DNA from: Allium sativum | Lineage: Eukaryota; Streptophyta; Magnoliopsida; Asparagales; Amaryllidaceae | DNA: 64,000 bases | Assembly: GCA_030737875.1 (NCBI GenBank) | Contig: CM060915.1 | Location: 565,238,577 to 565,302,576, forward strand | Reading direction: 5' to 3' | Part shown: positions 34,076 to 45,284 of the stretch, piece by piece | How positions within the stretch are numbered: position 1 is the first letter of the stretch | Layout: each line of letters begins with the position of its first letter | Made by a program: the position numbers and the translations under genes | Notes under the pieces: model-generated | Databases searched by the model: none | Seen by the model: only the letters and a program-made list of their open reading frames with translations | What the model was told of the DNA's origin: nothing

Positions 34076-34874
34076 TGTTAGACCAAAAAGTGGTTCTAAC
34101 ACCCAAATTGTCTTAATTCACAAAGAATTAAAGTTAAAAGTGAAATAAAATGCAACAAGCACACCAAATTTAGAGTGGTTCGGTGTTAAAGAGCCTACGT
34201 CCACTTTATATGATTCTGATTATACGCTAGAATGCAAGTACAACCACAATTTCCTCTCAATATCACTTTTACAATGATGATTCACTCAATAATATCGAAT
34301 TAACTCTAATTAGGAATGGGAGAAGTATGATAATGTTGGAATCATAGCTCTTAATTGCCTAAAGATGTCAAAAAATGCCAAGTCCTGGGCTATTTATAGG
34401 AAATTCCTACATGCGGTTCGTGAAGACACGTGGCGTCCATCTCGAGAATCTCGGAGCCAGTTCGTGAGTGAGTGGAGGAGTGGTCAATATGGCCGTTATG
34501 GACACGTGTCACTAGATCCATGATCTTTGATTCGTGGCTTGATGAAGAATGACGAAGTCCTGGCTATCCATCCCTGATGACAGGGTTGGCTCGTGACCCT
34601 TTGTCACAAGTGGGTCGTGATTCCATGTCACGAGTGGGGTCGTGAACTCATGTCACGAGTGAGTCGTGACCTCATGTCATGAGCGGGTCGTGACCTCATA
34701 TCATGAGTCGAGGATGAGCCAAAGAAAGGGGGTTCACGAGCCGACCTCGTTGTCTGGTCAATGTGTCACCTGTGTAAGCCAGGATGCCTGTTTTGAACTT
34801 GTAAGTGTGCAAGCTTTGTCCATCAGATGTTAAATACTTGTACTCTTGGTGTCTTAATAAAAAACTAGCCAACA
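34076..34874 (+). repeat. Element E left LTR-like end
   Basis: It begins TGTTAGACC and a CCAACA end is proposed near 34874. The right limit is uncertain because no standard primer site follows, and the TATA box at 35043 could belong to a longer LTR. Bases 34311-34715 recur at 43575-44000 near the other end of the element, including a hairpin minisatellite. The first 235 bp are not found at the right end. Confidence 0.5.
34589..34710 (+). repeat. 24-bp hairpin minisatellite, 5 copies (element E left end)
   Basis: Consensus GGGTCGTGACCTCATGTCACGAGT. Each monomer contains the self-complementary arms TCGTGAC and GTCACGA around CTCAT. The copy at the right end of the element (43852-43996) has six monomers. 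Confidence 0.9.
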
Positions 34875-36640
34875 TTTTGCCCCCTCAAAGTAGTTTTATC
34901 AGAAATGAAACGTGCTTCAAAATGGTCAAAAACATTTCCTTGAAACGGTGAGCACCAACAGTCACATCTGTTCATATGGTCACATCGCTTCGTGAAGTCG
35001 TGTTTCTTCATGAAACCAAGTTTTCTGATATCTCGAGACGAGTATAAATAGTAGGTTGAGTTTCCAATTATTTCTTGTTCATTAGTCGACTCCCCAACTT
35101 TGAATTTCAAAGCGGACTGCGAGCAATTCCCCAGGTAAATCCCCCAAATTTTCATAAACATATTTAAAGAACTTGGTGTAATCCATTACACCAATGGATT
35201 ACAAGACTGAACTTTTCAAACCGCTAGTCATATCAAAAGCTTGGTCATCAAATCAGGCTATTGGCCATATTACCTAGGTCGGGCCGTGCTTTTGTTTAGG
35301 GTCGACAAGGCCTTCCTCCATGCGAGCCGTTGCGTGCGTGGGCCGACCATTTGAGGCCCATCGAACTGCTTACACAGCAGCAGGCTAAGGCCTGATACTA
35401 AGAAGGGTTCATCCCCCCACTATGTTTAATTTACTTTTACCTTCTCTCCATTTACTTTTCACCACTGTCAACTTGCTTTCCCCAAATTGAAACCCTAGTT
35501 TTGAAATCTTTTTAACCCAAACAGATCCGTCCTCTAAGTCAATAGGTAATAGAAATCATACTCTTTCAGTTGTTATTTTTCAATTTTTAGTTGTGAGAAA
35601 ATTTGAGACAACCCCTGCGTCGGTTTTTATCGCCTCCTACTGCCAATTCATGTCCCATTTACCTCGAGTTTCGAGCCGTCGTGGGTAATGATGCTCTCCC
35701 TCGGGCTCTTATTCGAAGTTCGGTCATGTTTAAATACATGAGTGAGGTGATAGACAGTTGTGGGAGTTAAGATCTGGAGGGCGGAATGGTAAAAAGTCGT
35801 ACCACGAACATCCTCATCGCAAGGGATTTTCTCATGAGATTGAAAAGCAGGAGGGAAAGAGGAAAAGCAGGAGGGAAAGAGGAAAGGCAGGCTCGAGTAG
35901 ATCGGGTCGCAGGATGAGACAACGGAGTGGATCATGGGCTGAGGAATGGCATCAGGTCATGAGAGGAGGAACAAGATCAGGTTGTGGAATGAAGTGGTGA
36001 GTCGGGTTATGTAAGGAAGAACATGACCGGTCGTGGAAAGGGTATGCGGTGCGAGCAAGCCGACCCAGCATTTACTTGTAGGCTTCACGAACGGGGAGAT
36101 CTCATAAAAAATTGCGAGCCGATGTTTAAGACGAGCCAAATCTATATCACGAGCCGATGCACTTCTACGAGCCTAACCCATATCACGAGCCGATGCACTT
36201 CTACAAGCCTAACCAATATCACGAACTAGACCTCCATCGCGAGCCGAACTTTAAAACTTCATGAACTAACCTTTTTCCGAGCCAACCCTCATTATATGAC
36301 TACACTCAATTAAGTAACACCAATTAATCAAAATACGTCAACATATACTGCAGCTGGAATTCAACTATAACTTGAACAAATCGACGAACAGTTAGGATAG
36401 AGCCTTCAAACCAATTACTCTGGACTGAATGAGAACTTAACTTAAATACATGCAATGATCAATTAGTCTCTTATCTTCTTTACTTCATGTTTTTCTTTTC
36501 AGCAATGCATAAACTGGCACACACTAACACCGACACACACGGGGGTCACGGACTACTATACTCTAATTCTTTCCTATATTTGTTTATCAACATAACATAT
36601 ATGTATGAAAGATGTTCAGCAATATTATTGGAGAAAAATG
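34875..36640 (+). mobile_element. Element E leader region
   Basis: No convincing protein. It holds the TATA box, a donor-like site, a 21-bp AGGAGGGAAAGAGGAAAAGC direct repeat (about 35848-35890), two 36-bp repeats at 36145 and 36181 (TATCACGAGCCGATGC phrases), and an acceptor-like TTTTCTTTTCAG before 36504. It reads as an intron-containing or non-coding 5' region. Confidence 0.4.
35043..35051 (+). promoter_or_regulatory. TATA box upstream of the element E coding region
   Basis: TATAAATAG is a near-perfect plant TATA box. It is followed by a leader ending in CCCCAGGTAAATC, which resembles a 5' splice donor at 35135. The position suits a promoter for the element E transcript. Confidence 0.5.
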
Positions 36641-36649
36641 CAGCACCAT

Positions 36650-37554
36650 AAGTGTCAAGCTATTATAATCCTGATGTACTTCCTTCGAACCCAGATTGGA
36701 ACAATGCTGGATCTGATTATGAGATGGATATTAATGCGGAATCAACTTCTTCTGAAAGCACACCTCTTGTAGAAGAGGAAGATGATCGGGCTCCCGACGA
36801 ATTCGAGAATGCCATAGTATTAACTAATCCAAGTGATTCCATAGCTTCCACACTTGATGATAAAAAGCTGAAGAAAATATGTTTGAAGCATGGGATTCCA
36901 TGGGATAATGTTAAGATCAGCAGAAAAAGGATAGGCCCCATTCTGCTTTGGAAGGTTTTATGGCCATCAGTAAGGTCATGTGCTCAACAAGCAATATTCC
37001 TCTTTTTCCTCCGATTGTCTTTGATCTCATGAGACGACTACGTGTTGCTCCTATGCAGCTTCATCCCAACGCTTGTGCTGCTCTATATACCTTGAATATT
37101 GCGTACGTAGAGATTCTATAAACCGAGCTTTTCTATGAGGATTTGAACTTCTATTTTCACTTTAAACATCATTCCACAGGGACCCCGAACTTCATTTTCT
37201 TGAATCGATCCCTACTAAGAAGGACTTAACCGATGGACACAACAATTTAGGTAATGCTAAATCTGAGTGGTTCTATATAAAGCACCAAGCTGGGTGTGCA
37301 AGGAAGTGGTTGCAGTAGAGTAAGTTTCAGATTCTTAAGTGTCTGCTTCAACTGCATAAACCAATGTACTAACACTTCGTTTCTTTTTACAGTCCCCAAT
37401 CCTAAGAAGCAAGAGGGCAAAGTATACAAAGATCATTTGTCCCGCTTCGTAAAGACTGAGTCTGATTTTCGAAAGATCAAGAAATGCATAACCGAAGAGA
37501 ACCTCCATAAACACCAACTTCTAGATATAATACAGGGGCTTGGTTAGGGCAGTA
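36650..37554 (+). pseudogene. Element E coding remnant, N-terminal part (gypsy-associated ORF-like)
   Basis: An acidic Ser/Glu-rich stretch from the ATG at 36723 (MDINAESTSSES...) leads to a KHGIPWDN region. About 36930-37106, in another frame, encodes a segment with FDLMRRLRVAPMQLHPNA, which resembles the proline/leucine motif of the 'putative gypsy-type transposon' domain found in plant Tat/Ogre-related ORFs. Next come intron-like signals: GT at 37107 with AG at 37179, and branch-point TACTAAC at 37367-37373 with acceptor TTTTTACAG ending at 37392. A Lys-rich stretch (PKKQEGKVYKDHLSRF) follows. The frames do not join cleanly and a frameshift lies near 36930, so it is decayed. Family assignment is inference. 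Confidence 0.45.
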
Positions 37555-38446
37555 AACCTTACAAATACGTGCCCCCAACTCAAGCTCTTGGGGAGTCTAG
37601 CAGCATGCCGCTGATCGAGGGACAGGCGATCAAAGAAATTACAACAACAATTGAGCTTCCCAAAAGTCCTTCGCCGATGGTTGTTCAAGATGATTAAGAG
37701 ATGAACGTATATACTGGAAGTAATGCGGAAGCTGAGGAACTGAAGGGTGTTTCCGTTCCCGAGGGAAAATCATCTCCAAAGACACCGCACCGACTAAGCC
37801 CTCAACTTATGGTTCATTAACAGAAGAACAAATATTTGGGTATTTAGTTAGGCTTCCCTTGCCAGATGATATTTACACTTTTGAGGATATTGGAACAGGG
37901 TCATTCTTTTCTACCTCTGAGGAGGAGCCTACTCCTGTTAAAGAGTGAGATACTGTGCAAACATGCCTAGCTCTGGGCTCTGGTCTGTTGGGGGGATCAG
38001 ACAAGACACACACATCGCATGCAATGCACATCACAACATCTATACACTGTACTGAGTCATGGCTCTTATACTTGCTTGTTGTTTTTGCAGGAAAAATGAC
38101 TCTATGCCGCTATTCTCTTTGTGATCTTCGTGAGTACACACCCAAATTCAATCATGTTACCAAGCATGACCGTAGTGATGGTCGAAGCAGAGATAGAAGG
38201 AAGCACAATGAATCTCATCAACCTAATTCTTCGCACTCTTTCTCTCCTTCAAGACGAGATCTCGAGAAGCACTACAGTCGACAAACGCAGCATTCAGTAG
38301 GTAAACAGCAGCTCAAAGCTCCGATTCCCCCGAAGGGTGTCCCTCCTCAGGATAAGTCCTCAAAGAAGCATTATAAGTCCAAGGACAAGCATAAAGATCC
38401 AAGCAAAGGTTTGGAAAAGGGGAAGAAAGCTCTTGTACCTTCATGA
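37555..38446 (+). pseudogene. Element E coding remnant, middle part (Lys/Ser-rich)
   Basis: A low-complexity Ser/Pro/Glu stretch (about 37570-37950) carries in-frame stops. An acceptor-like TTGTTTTTGCAG ends at 38090. From ATG 38096 a 116-residue frame runs to 38446, rich in Lys, His, Arg and Ser (RSRDRRKHNESHQ, KHYKSKDKHKDPSKG), with no catalytic motif. Such tails occur in nuclear or RNA-binding proteins and in retroelement accessory ORFs. It is in the same direction as the coiled-coil part and probably the same ancestral gene. Confidence 0.4.
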
Positions 38447-38554
38447 CAACGCAACATTGACATTATTACTACACAAACGATGGTCCTTACCTTTGAAAAT
38501 CAGGAAAAACTGGAGCGTTTGTGGGAGTAGTTCCCCAAAATCTATTTCGGAAAG

Positions 38555-39265
38555 ATGCACTTCGTTCCAGATCTTGAACCGGTTCCCGATGATTGGGATA
38601 CACAATACAAAGCAATAAAGAAGCATGCCAAGAAGCTCTCTGAGGTCGTCCGCCATCTGGAAGTGGATGTAAAGGATGCACGGGAAAAGGTTGAGTATGA
38701 CGTTAAGTCTAGAGAAGAGGCCGAGAAAAAACTAGAGGATACCGAAGCTCAGTTCGCCTTGGCCCGGAGGGATGCTGAAACTTACAAAAAGCAGTTCGAG
38801 GAAGCGGAAAGACGTTTTGACACCGATCTTGACTCCAATAGCAAGGAGCGTATGATATGAGGAAAGAGATAGAGGATCTCAGATCAGCTAACACTGAGCT
38901 GAAATTATCCCAAGGCCGCCTTGCCGAGAAAAAAGCTGCATAGGAGAAGGAAATAGCAAGTTTGAAGGACAAGCTGGCTCACGCTGAGGAGAGAGTAGCT
39001 CTCGCTGAAGCACACGCTAATGAAGCCCTCGAGTTTGCCTCCAATGCTACTGCTAAACTTGCCACGACTGAATTAGAGATAGAAGATTTTGATGAATTAC
39101 TGATAGATTTTTTCGCTCGGGTCATTCGAACCCGAGACATCTCCTGTATCAAGAATTATCCCACCACTCTAGTTGATGTATGGGACCAGATTGTTGAAAG
39201 TGAGAAGTAATGTTTAAAGGTCGAGGTTGTCAATGAGGATCAGCTTATGCTGACTTTTCTTAAAG
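38555..39265 (+). pseudogene. Coiled-coil segment, copy 1 (element E)
   Basis: It starts MHFVPDLEPVPDDWD and continues as a charged heptad-rich coiled coil (KKLSEVVRHLEVDVKDAR, then EEAEKKLEDTEAQFALAR). A frameshift lies near 38850, a W-to-stop (TAG) near 38941, and a Q-to-stop (TAA) near 39208. Compared with copy 2 it lacks an in-frame 30-bp stretch after DDWDT. It ends with the same KYPTTLVDVWDQIV phrase. It lies next to the antisense Tat pol fragment. Confidence 0.6.
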
Positions 39266-39287
39266 GTGAAGAACCTTAGAGACTATT

Positions 39288-41455
39288 CATGTCAAGTAAT
39301 GCCGCAAGTGTTGGGCGTTCCACAGTCTAGGGATTTCATTTCCATCCACAGTCGCTAGCATGAATGATATATTATCAAGCCTACGTAGGATGGTATATGG
39401 TCCTTCCCATTTCGAACCAAAGAAGATGGGGTTTGGAAAGACACGTTTTAGTACCAGGTCGCCAGGTTCAAAAGTTTGAGCCTGAACCTTCTTGTTATAA
39501 TATCGGGCAACCTATTATTTGTGCCTCAAGGCACGCAGATCTGCTTCATCCCTCTTCTCCTCAATCATGTCCAGGGACTCGAGGATTAGCTTGTTGTTCA
39601 TCATCGGATCGTAATAAGTAGTTATATGGGATGACACCTCCAATTCCACCGGAATGACCGCCTCCGATCCGAATGAGAGAAAGAAGGGAGTGTGTCCCGT
39701 TGTCGATTTACAAGTTGTTTTGTAGGCCCACAATGCCAAGGGTAACTCATCGACCCACACGGCTTTGGCCCGCTTCAATCGCTTCTTCAGGATGGACTAA
39801 ATTACTTTGTTCGCCGCTCTACCTGTCCATTTGACTGTGGGTGCGATATAGTAGTGTACCTTTTCTCGAATGATACATCTGGAAGAAATTTCGGCTCGAT
39901 GCTATCAAACTGGTCCCGTTATCTGTTATAATGATTTTTAGGATCCCAAACCGACATATGATATTTCTGACAATGAGTTTTATCATCCACTTGGTCATGA
40001 TGGTGGTCAGCGGTTCTGCTTCGACCCATTTCGTAAAGTAATCCCAGGCCACAATTGCAAATTTTTCTCCTTTGGTGATTGGTAAGCTTCCAATAATATC
40101 AATTCCCCAGGTAGCGAATGACCACGGGCTCATCATTGTCTTCAACTGATTGGGAGGTACCCTGGGGACCTTGGAGAATTTCTAGCACCTGTCGCAACGC
40201 CGTGCATATTTAGCCGCATCTCTATTTACAACAGGCCAGAAATATCCATACAATAATATTTTCTTAGCCAATGTTTGGCATCCGGTGTGGTCACCACATT
40301 CACCTTCGTGTACTTCCTTTAGTAGTCGCTCGATGTCGTCATGGGCTATACACCGGAGGAGGGGCATCGAGAATCCTTGATGATAAAGAACTTCGCCTTG
40401 CATAACATATCTAGAAGCCTTACGGATAATGGCGCACCTTTCACTCTTCTTGGTCGGGAGTGTCCCGTTGGTGAGGAAGTTCTTTAAGGGGGTCATCCAC
40501 GACTCCCTTTCGGGTTCAGTTTCCATTGTCAGATCAATTTCCATCTAATCAACACTCGGAGTCTCCAGGGTTTCAATCGGGACCACTTCCGTATTCTCAG
40601 GATTGTCAGAGCTAGCCATCTTGGCCAATTTACCTGCCTTTTGATTCTCTATCCGAGGAATACGGGAGATACTGTAATTTTCAAAACTACCCAACGTCTT
40701 TCTTACCTCTCTTAAATATGATATAGGTTTTGGACCCTTGGCTTGAAACTCGTCACGAACTTGGTTTACGACTATCTTGGAGTCGCAGAAAATATCCAAC
40801 CTCACTATTCCCTACTCCTTTGCAAGCTCCAGCCCGGAAATCAGGGCTTCATACTCAGAGTCATTATTAGTTGAACAAAACTCTAACCTTATAGCATAAT
40901 ATATTAACCATTTTTTGGGATTAATTAGGACCACTCTGGCGCCGGATCATCGGTCATTTTTGGCACCGTTAGTGGACAACTTCCAGGTGTTAGGATCGAG
41001 TGGCTGTTCTGAGGGACATGCATCTTCACTCGCTACGTCTTCTTCCAGAATATTAAATTCTGCTATAAAGTCTGCCAATGCTTTCCCCCTTATTGATCTT
41101 CGGGGTTGGAAGTTCAAATCAGATTGGCTTAGCTCGATGTTCCATTTGAGTAGCCTTCTGGATGCTTCTGGTGATTACAAAACCTGTCGAAGAGGATGGT
41201 TAGTGTATATGGTGATAGGATGAGCTTGAAAATAGTGGCTAAGTTTTCCGAACGCGATTAGCAGGCTATACGCAAGTTTCTATCTATGGGTAGTTACGTT
41301 CTATCGCTGCTAGCTTCTTACTCACATAGTAAACCGACCTCTGAATTTTATCTTCCTCTCTTACTAAGGCTGAGCTTATTCATGAGATGACACATCCAGG
41401 TACACGAACATATCCTCGTGTTCGACCGGCTTGGATAGTATGGGGGAATCTTTTT
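39288..41455 (-). pseudogene. Tat-lineage Ty3/gypsy pol fragment (RNase H, second RNase H, integrase), antisense
   Basis: In minus-strand order: end of a first RNase H (YYVSKKLAAIERNYP, near 41330); a second archaeal-type RNase H (about 41060-40545); the integrase HHCC zinc region (40544-40182: CGDHTGC...ARRCDRC); the integrase core (40145-39819: WGIDIIG, IITDNGT); and the integrase tail (39778-39288: ALWAYKTTCKSTTGHTPF, SKWEGPYTI, ending WNAQHLRHYLT then stop). Two RNase H domains are diagnostic of Tat/Ogre/Retand. In the second RNase H the first Asp is Asn (STNGAK) and the last Asp is Gly (ENQKAGKL), while EYEAL and CDSKIVV remain. There are several stops and a frameshift near 39850. It is truncated at the RT boundary and abuts coiled-coil copy 2. 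Confidence 0.85.
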
Positions 41456-42210
41456 TGGAAAGATGCACTTCATTCCAGATCTTGAACCAGTTCCCGATGA
41501 TTGGGATACAGATGTCATGGACCGAGTAAACCACGTGTCTACACAATACAAAGCACTGAAGAAGCATGCCAAGAAGCTCTTCGAGGTCATCCGCCATTTG
41601 GAAGAGGAAGTAAAGGATGCACGGGAAAAGGCTGAGTATGACGTTAAGTTCAGAGATGAGGCCGAGAAAAAACTAGAGGATACCCAAGCTCATCTCGTCT
41701 TGGCCTGAAGGGATGCTGGAAATTACAAGAAGTGGTTCGAGGAAGCGAAAAGACATTTTCACACCGAGCTTGACTCTAATTGCAAGGAGCGTATGGCTAT
41801 AAGGAAAGAGATAGAGGATCTCAGATCAGCTAACACTGAGCTGAAATTATCCCAAGGCCACTTTGCTAAGAAAAAAGCTGTGTGGGAGAAAGAAATGACA
41901 AGTATGAAGGACAAGATGGCTCACGCCGAGGAGAGAGCAGCTCTCGCTGAAGGACACACTAATGAAGTCCTCGAGTCCACCTCCAATGCTACCGCAAAAC
42001 TTGCCACGACTGAACAAGAGATAGAAGTGTTTGATGAATTACTGATAGACTTTTTTACTCAGGTCATTCGAACCTGAGACATCTCCTGGATCAAGAAATA
42101 TCCCACCACTCTAATTGTTGTATGGGACCAGATTGTCAAAAGTGAGAAGCAACGTTTAAAGGTCGAGGTTGTCGACGAGAATCAGCTTATGCGGACTTTT
42201 GTAGAGGTGG
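41456..42210 (+). pseudogene. Coiled-coil segment, copy 2 (element E)
   Basis: A direct repeat of 38555-39265: MHFIPDLEPVPDDWD, then a coiled coil (EVIRHLEEEVKDAREKAEYD), with the extra DVMDRVNHVS absent from copy 1. An Arg codon has become TGA at 41706-41708 and another TGA lies at 42075. W (KKAVWEKE) and Q are intact where copy 1 has stops. Since the two copies are broken by different mutations, both decayed after duplication. Confidence 0.65.
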
Positions 42211-43178
42211 ACTAGTAGAGGGTAGACGTCTAATCAAAGAGTCTATAGAGGAGGAGAGGCATAAGCTCAAAGGTAAGAATCAGATTGAGGAGGGCTCAAG
42301 CTCAGCCGTGGACCTCAAAGCTACTGAGGTTGAGGAGTACAATCCTGATGATTCGCTAATTTCTAAAATTCCCATACCTTCACTTGTTGAGGCTTCTGTT
42401 ATGGCTCCAGACGAGCAATCGGCGGAAGGTATCTCCATATTCTCTCAACAATTCGTCAAAGCTGTTATAACATATCGTCGTATTATGGAGCAAACAGTTG
42501 AGAGGACCACATTCTCTCCTGCATTAATAACAGTTGCTTCTTGTGATGTAGGTGCCAAGCCAGCTGAAGGGGTGGGAAAGGAGCAAACAGAGACTAAGGG
42601 GTTGAGAAGGCCATTAAACCACCAAGCACAGATGTCCCTAATGATGCTGAGATAATAGGAGCTTTGAAGGACATTGATGGTGATGACGAAGATGAAGAAG
42701 AGGATATCGCCATCATGGGAGAGATTACGGAGGATGATAGTATGACCTTAGCCGAAATAAAGGCTAAGAATGATGAGCCTTTGAATGCTAAAGATAAGGA
42801 AAAGCCTTTAAATGTACCGCCACATGCTACGGCCGCTCCTGGTTCTGGACTGATCGTAAGACTATCTAGGTCCATTACTACACAGTTTGCCTCCTAGTCT
42901 TCTGGCACTCTTTGGTTCTGGACTGATCGTAAGACTATCTAGGTCAATTACTACACAACTTGCCTCCCGGTCTTCTGGCACTCTCTGGTTCTTGACTGAT
43001 CCTAAGACTATCTAGGTCCATTACTACACAGCTTGCCTCCTAGTCTTCTGGCACTCTCCAGGACCCTCCTCCGGAAAAGAAGAAAAGGAAAAAGCATGAA
43101 ATCTCTAATGCTGGCAAGGAGGAGTTAGAGAAACAAAAGAAAGAAAAGAAGCCAAAAACATCCCCGAAGCCCAAATAG
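42211..43178 (+). pseudogene. Element E coding remnant, C-terminal part (acidic stretch and Lys-rich tail)
   Basis: It continues the coiled-coil frame. A 115-residue open stretch at 42308-42655 (KATEVEEYNPDDSLISK...) leads to an acidic Asp/Glu run (42664 onward: DIDGDDEDEEEDIA), then a segment interrupted by the 73-bp tandem repeats, then a basic tail (KKRKKHE, KKEKKPKTSPKPK) to a TAG at 43176-43178. The basic tail resembles a nuclear-localisation signal. No catalytic domain is visible. I infer one ancestral coiled-coil protein spanning this and the upstream pieces. Confidence 0.45.
42841..43059 (+). repeat. 73-bp tandem repeat, 3 copies
   Basis: Copies start at 42841, 42914 and 42987 with GGTTCTKGACTGATC. 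73 is not a multiple of 3, so each extra copy shifts the reading frame of the host coding remnant. This is probably one cause of its inactivation. Confidence 0.95.
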
Positions 43179-43574
43179 AGCTTGTCTGTTCATGTTTTGT
43201 TTTTAGATCTTCCACAGGCCCTTTATAGTTATTGTGAGTGCGGCCCTTGCATTTTGTCCAGCCTTGTTTTTTAAACCTACATTTAGTAAATGAATCTCTA
43301 TTTCTTTCACATTGTTGTGTACCTTCGAATTTCTCATACTTAGTCATGTACATAAATATTCGACTCGTAACTAAGTTATAAACAAAACTACATCATAAGT
43401 CGTTACTACAGGCAAAAAATTAAAATCTACGCAGTATATCATGTTGTTTTCATAACAATTTGTATATATATGCCCCCAATCAATATTTAACATGATGCCT
43501 CCGATTCTACAACAGGGTAGGAACCCCTTTTGTGGCATTTAATCAGAATGCCTTTATACTCTCTTATCATATAC

Positions 43575-44000
43575 CCAGGAATGGGAGAAGTACGATAATG
43601 GTGGAATCAGAGCTCTTAATTGCCAAAAGGTCTCAAAAAATGCCAAGTCCTGGGCTATTTATTGGCAATTCCTACATGCGGTTCGTGAAGACACATGGCG
43701 TGCTCCCAGGAATCTCAGTGCCATTTGTGAGTGAGTGGAGAAGTGGCCAATATGTCCGTTATGGACACGTGTCACAAGATCCGTGATCTTAGGTTCGTGG
43801 CTTGATAAAGAATGACCAAGTCCTGGCCATCCTTCCCTGATGGCAGGTTCGGCTCGTGACCCTTTGTCACAAGCAGGTCATGATTCCATGTCACGAGTGG
43901 GTCATGACCTCATGTCATGAGTGGGTCATGAACTCATGCCACGAGCGGGTCATGACCTCATGTCACGAGTGGGTCGTGACCTCATATCACGAGCCGAGGA
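43575..44000 (+). repeat. Element E right LTR-like end, interrupted by family D
   Basis: Matches 34311-34715, from AGGAATGGGAGAAGTA through the minisatellite to GAGCCGAGGATG. It is cut there by the D array at 44001. The left 235 bp of the E LTR are missing, and no purine tract precedes it. Confidence 0.6.
43852..43996 (+). repeat. 24-bp hairpin minisatellite, 6 copies (element E right end)
   Basis: The same monomer as 34589-34710 with one more copy and several GTCATGA variants of the left arm. The last monomer keeps GTCGTGAC...ATCACGAG. Confidence 0.9.
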
Positions 44001-45284
44001 TGTAACACCCCACGTCCATTAATGTCACTCACAAAGGGAATGCATTAACTTTCATGGAGTATTATTGGTGTCTAGAATGGAATATAATAAGATAGATACA
44101 TATATTGGTACTTGAAAATTTTAAACAACTTTTATTGCAGCGGAGAAATAGTTTGGTTACAACAACATCAAAAACCAACAATAAAACCAAGTACACTTAA
44201 TATCCATCTTGACAAATTGTTTTCTGAGTACATAAAGTAAAAAAGCACAACCCCAACATAAATAGCCATAAAAGAGATAGGCTGAACTTTACTTTCAACA
44301 ATCCAAGAACTTCCAAAAGAGAGAGAAAGAGATCCAAATCAAGCTCCACTAGCACTAGTCCCACCCTGAGAAACTAAGGGGGGGAGGAAGAAAAGAGGCG
44401 AAAACAAAGGGGGTCAGACATAAAGTCTGGCGAGTCCAATAACTTTAACAATATAATTATTAAAGTAACTAGGATAAGGCATAAACTGGTAAATAAGGAA
44501 TGACTGTGAAACAAATAGGCATGACAAAGCAAACAAGAGGAATAAAATAACGCTAATTGCGCCTCCAACACTATAGGATAATTACTATACTACACCAATA
44601 CTAGTCACCCTAAAAGTCGATCCCGCCTATTGAACAAAATAATAATAATGGTAGTTTCATGTACCCCTAGCTGTCTTCACAGGTGCCGCCTTCTCCTATC
44701 TCCACTTGTTGTACCCACTACCCTCCCCATTCTAAGTACAGCATTTATTCATAATATGGTAGTTGTACTCCTAGCTATCTTCATAGGTGCCGCCTGCTCC
44801 TATGTCCGCTAGTCGTAACCACTACCTTCCCCATTCGATTGGCACCCTAACTCATAGATACCCGTGCTGGTCCCATAGTGGGGTGTATCACTCCCCAAAG
44901 TGGCAACCCGATACCACTAAAGATGCACGGCTTATACCTACACAATGCAACAACGTCTTACCTACTAGCCCGGGCCTGCGCACGCACATGACCCTGTTGG
45001 ACTTGCATTGTCACCGCTAACCCATTTTGACCTCTTACAATCAAACCCAGTAAGCGTGTCCTGTCCTCGATCTAGATCGAGCTCACTTAGATACTTAATG
45101 GGTTACTGATTGAAAAGGGTCCCCACACTTGACACAAGCTTTCCACCTATGCTTGGTCCCAACTAGGATTTCCCACTTAACCCCCTCTTATTCATGTCTT
45201 CTTACATGTTTCAACTTGGTTAAGTGTTTATAATTATATCCCATATGTCACCCATGTTACCCACTTATCAAATCAACATGTGTT

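Noticed and set aside
34589..34710. CRISPR-like regular repeats
   Set aside because: Repeats of 24 bp are contiguous with no unique spacers and lie in a plant LTR-like element. They are a minisatellite.
35758..36000. 80-codon Arg/Gly/Lys-rich frame
   Set aside because: Driven by a purine-rich 21-bp direct repeat. There is no conserved motif, and a competing minus-strand frame exists in the same place.
38096..38446. Stand-alone Lys/Ser-rich protein gene
   Set aside because: It has an ATG and is open, but it is preceded by a splice acceptor and lies collinear with other remnants of one element E coding region, so I treat it as an exon remnant.
42594..42875. Ser-rich minus-strand frame of 93 codons
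   Set aside because: It is the mirror of the acidic Asp/Glu run on the plus strand, where GAT/GAA codons read as Ser/Ile/Phe in reverse.
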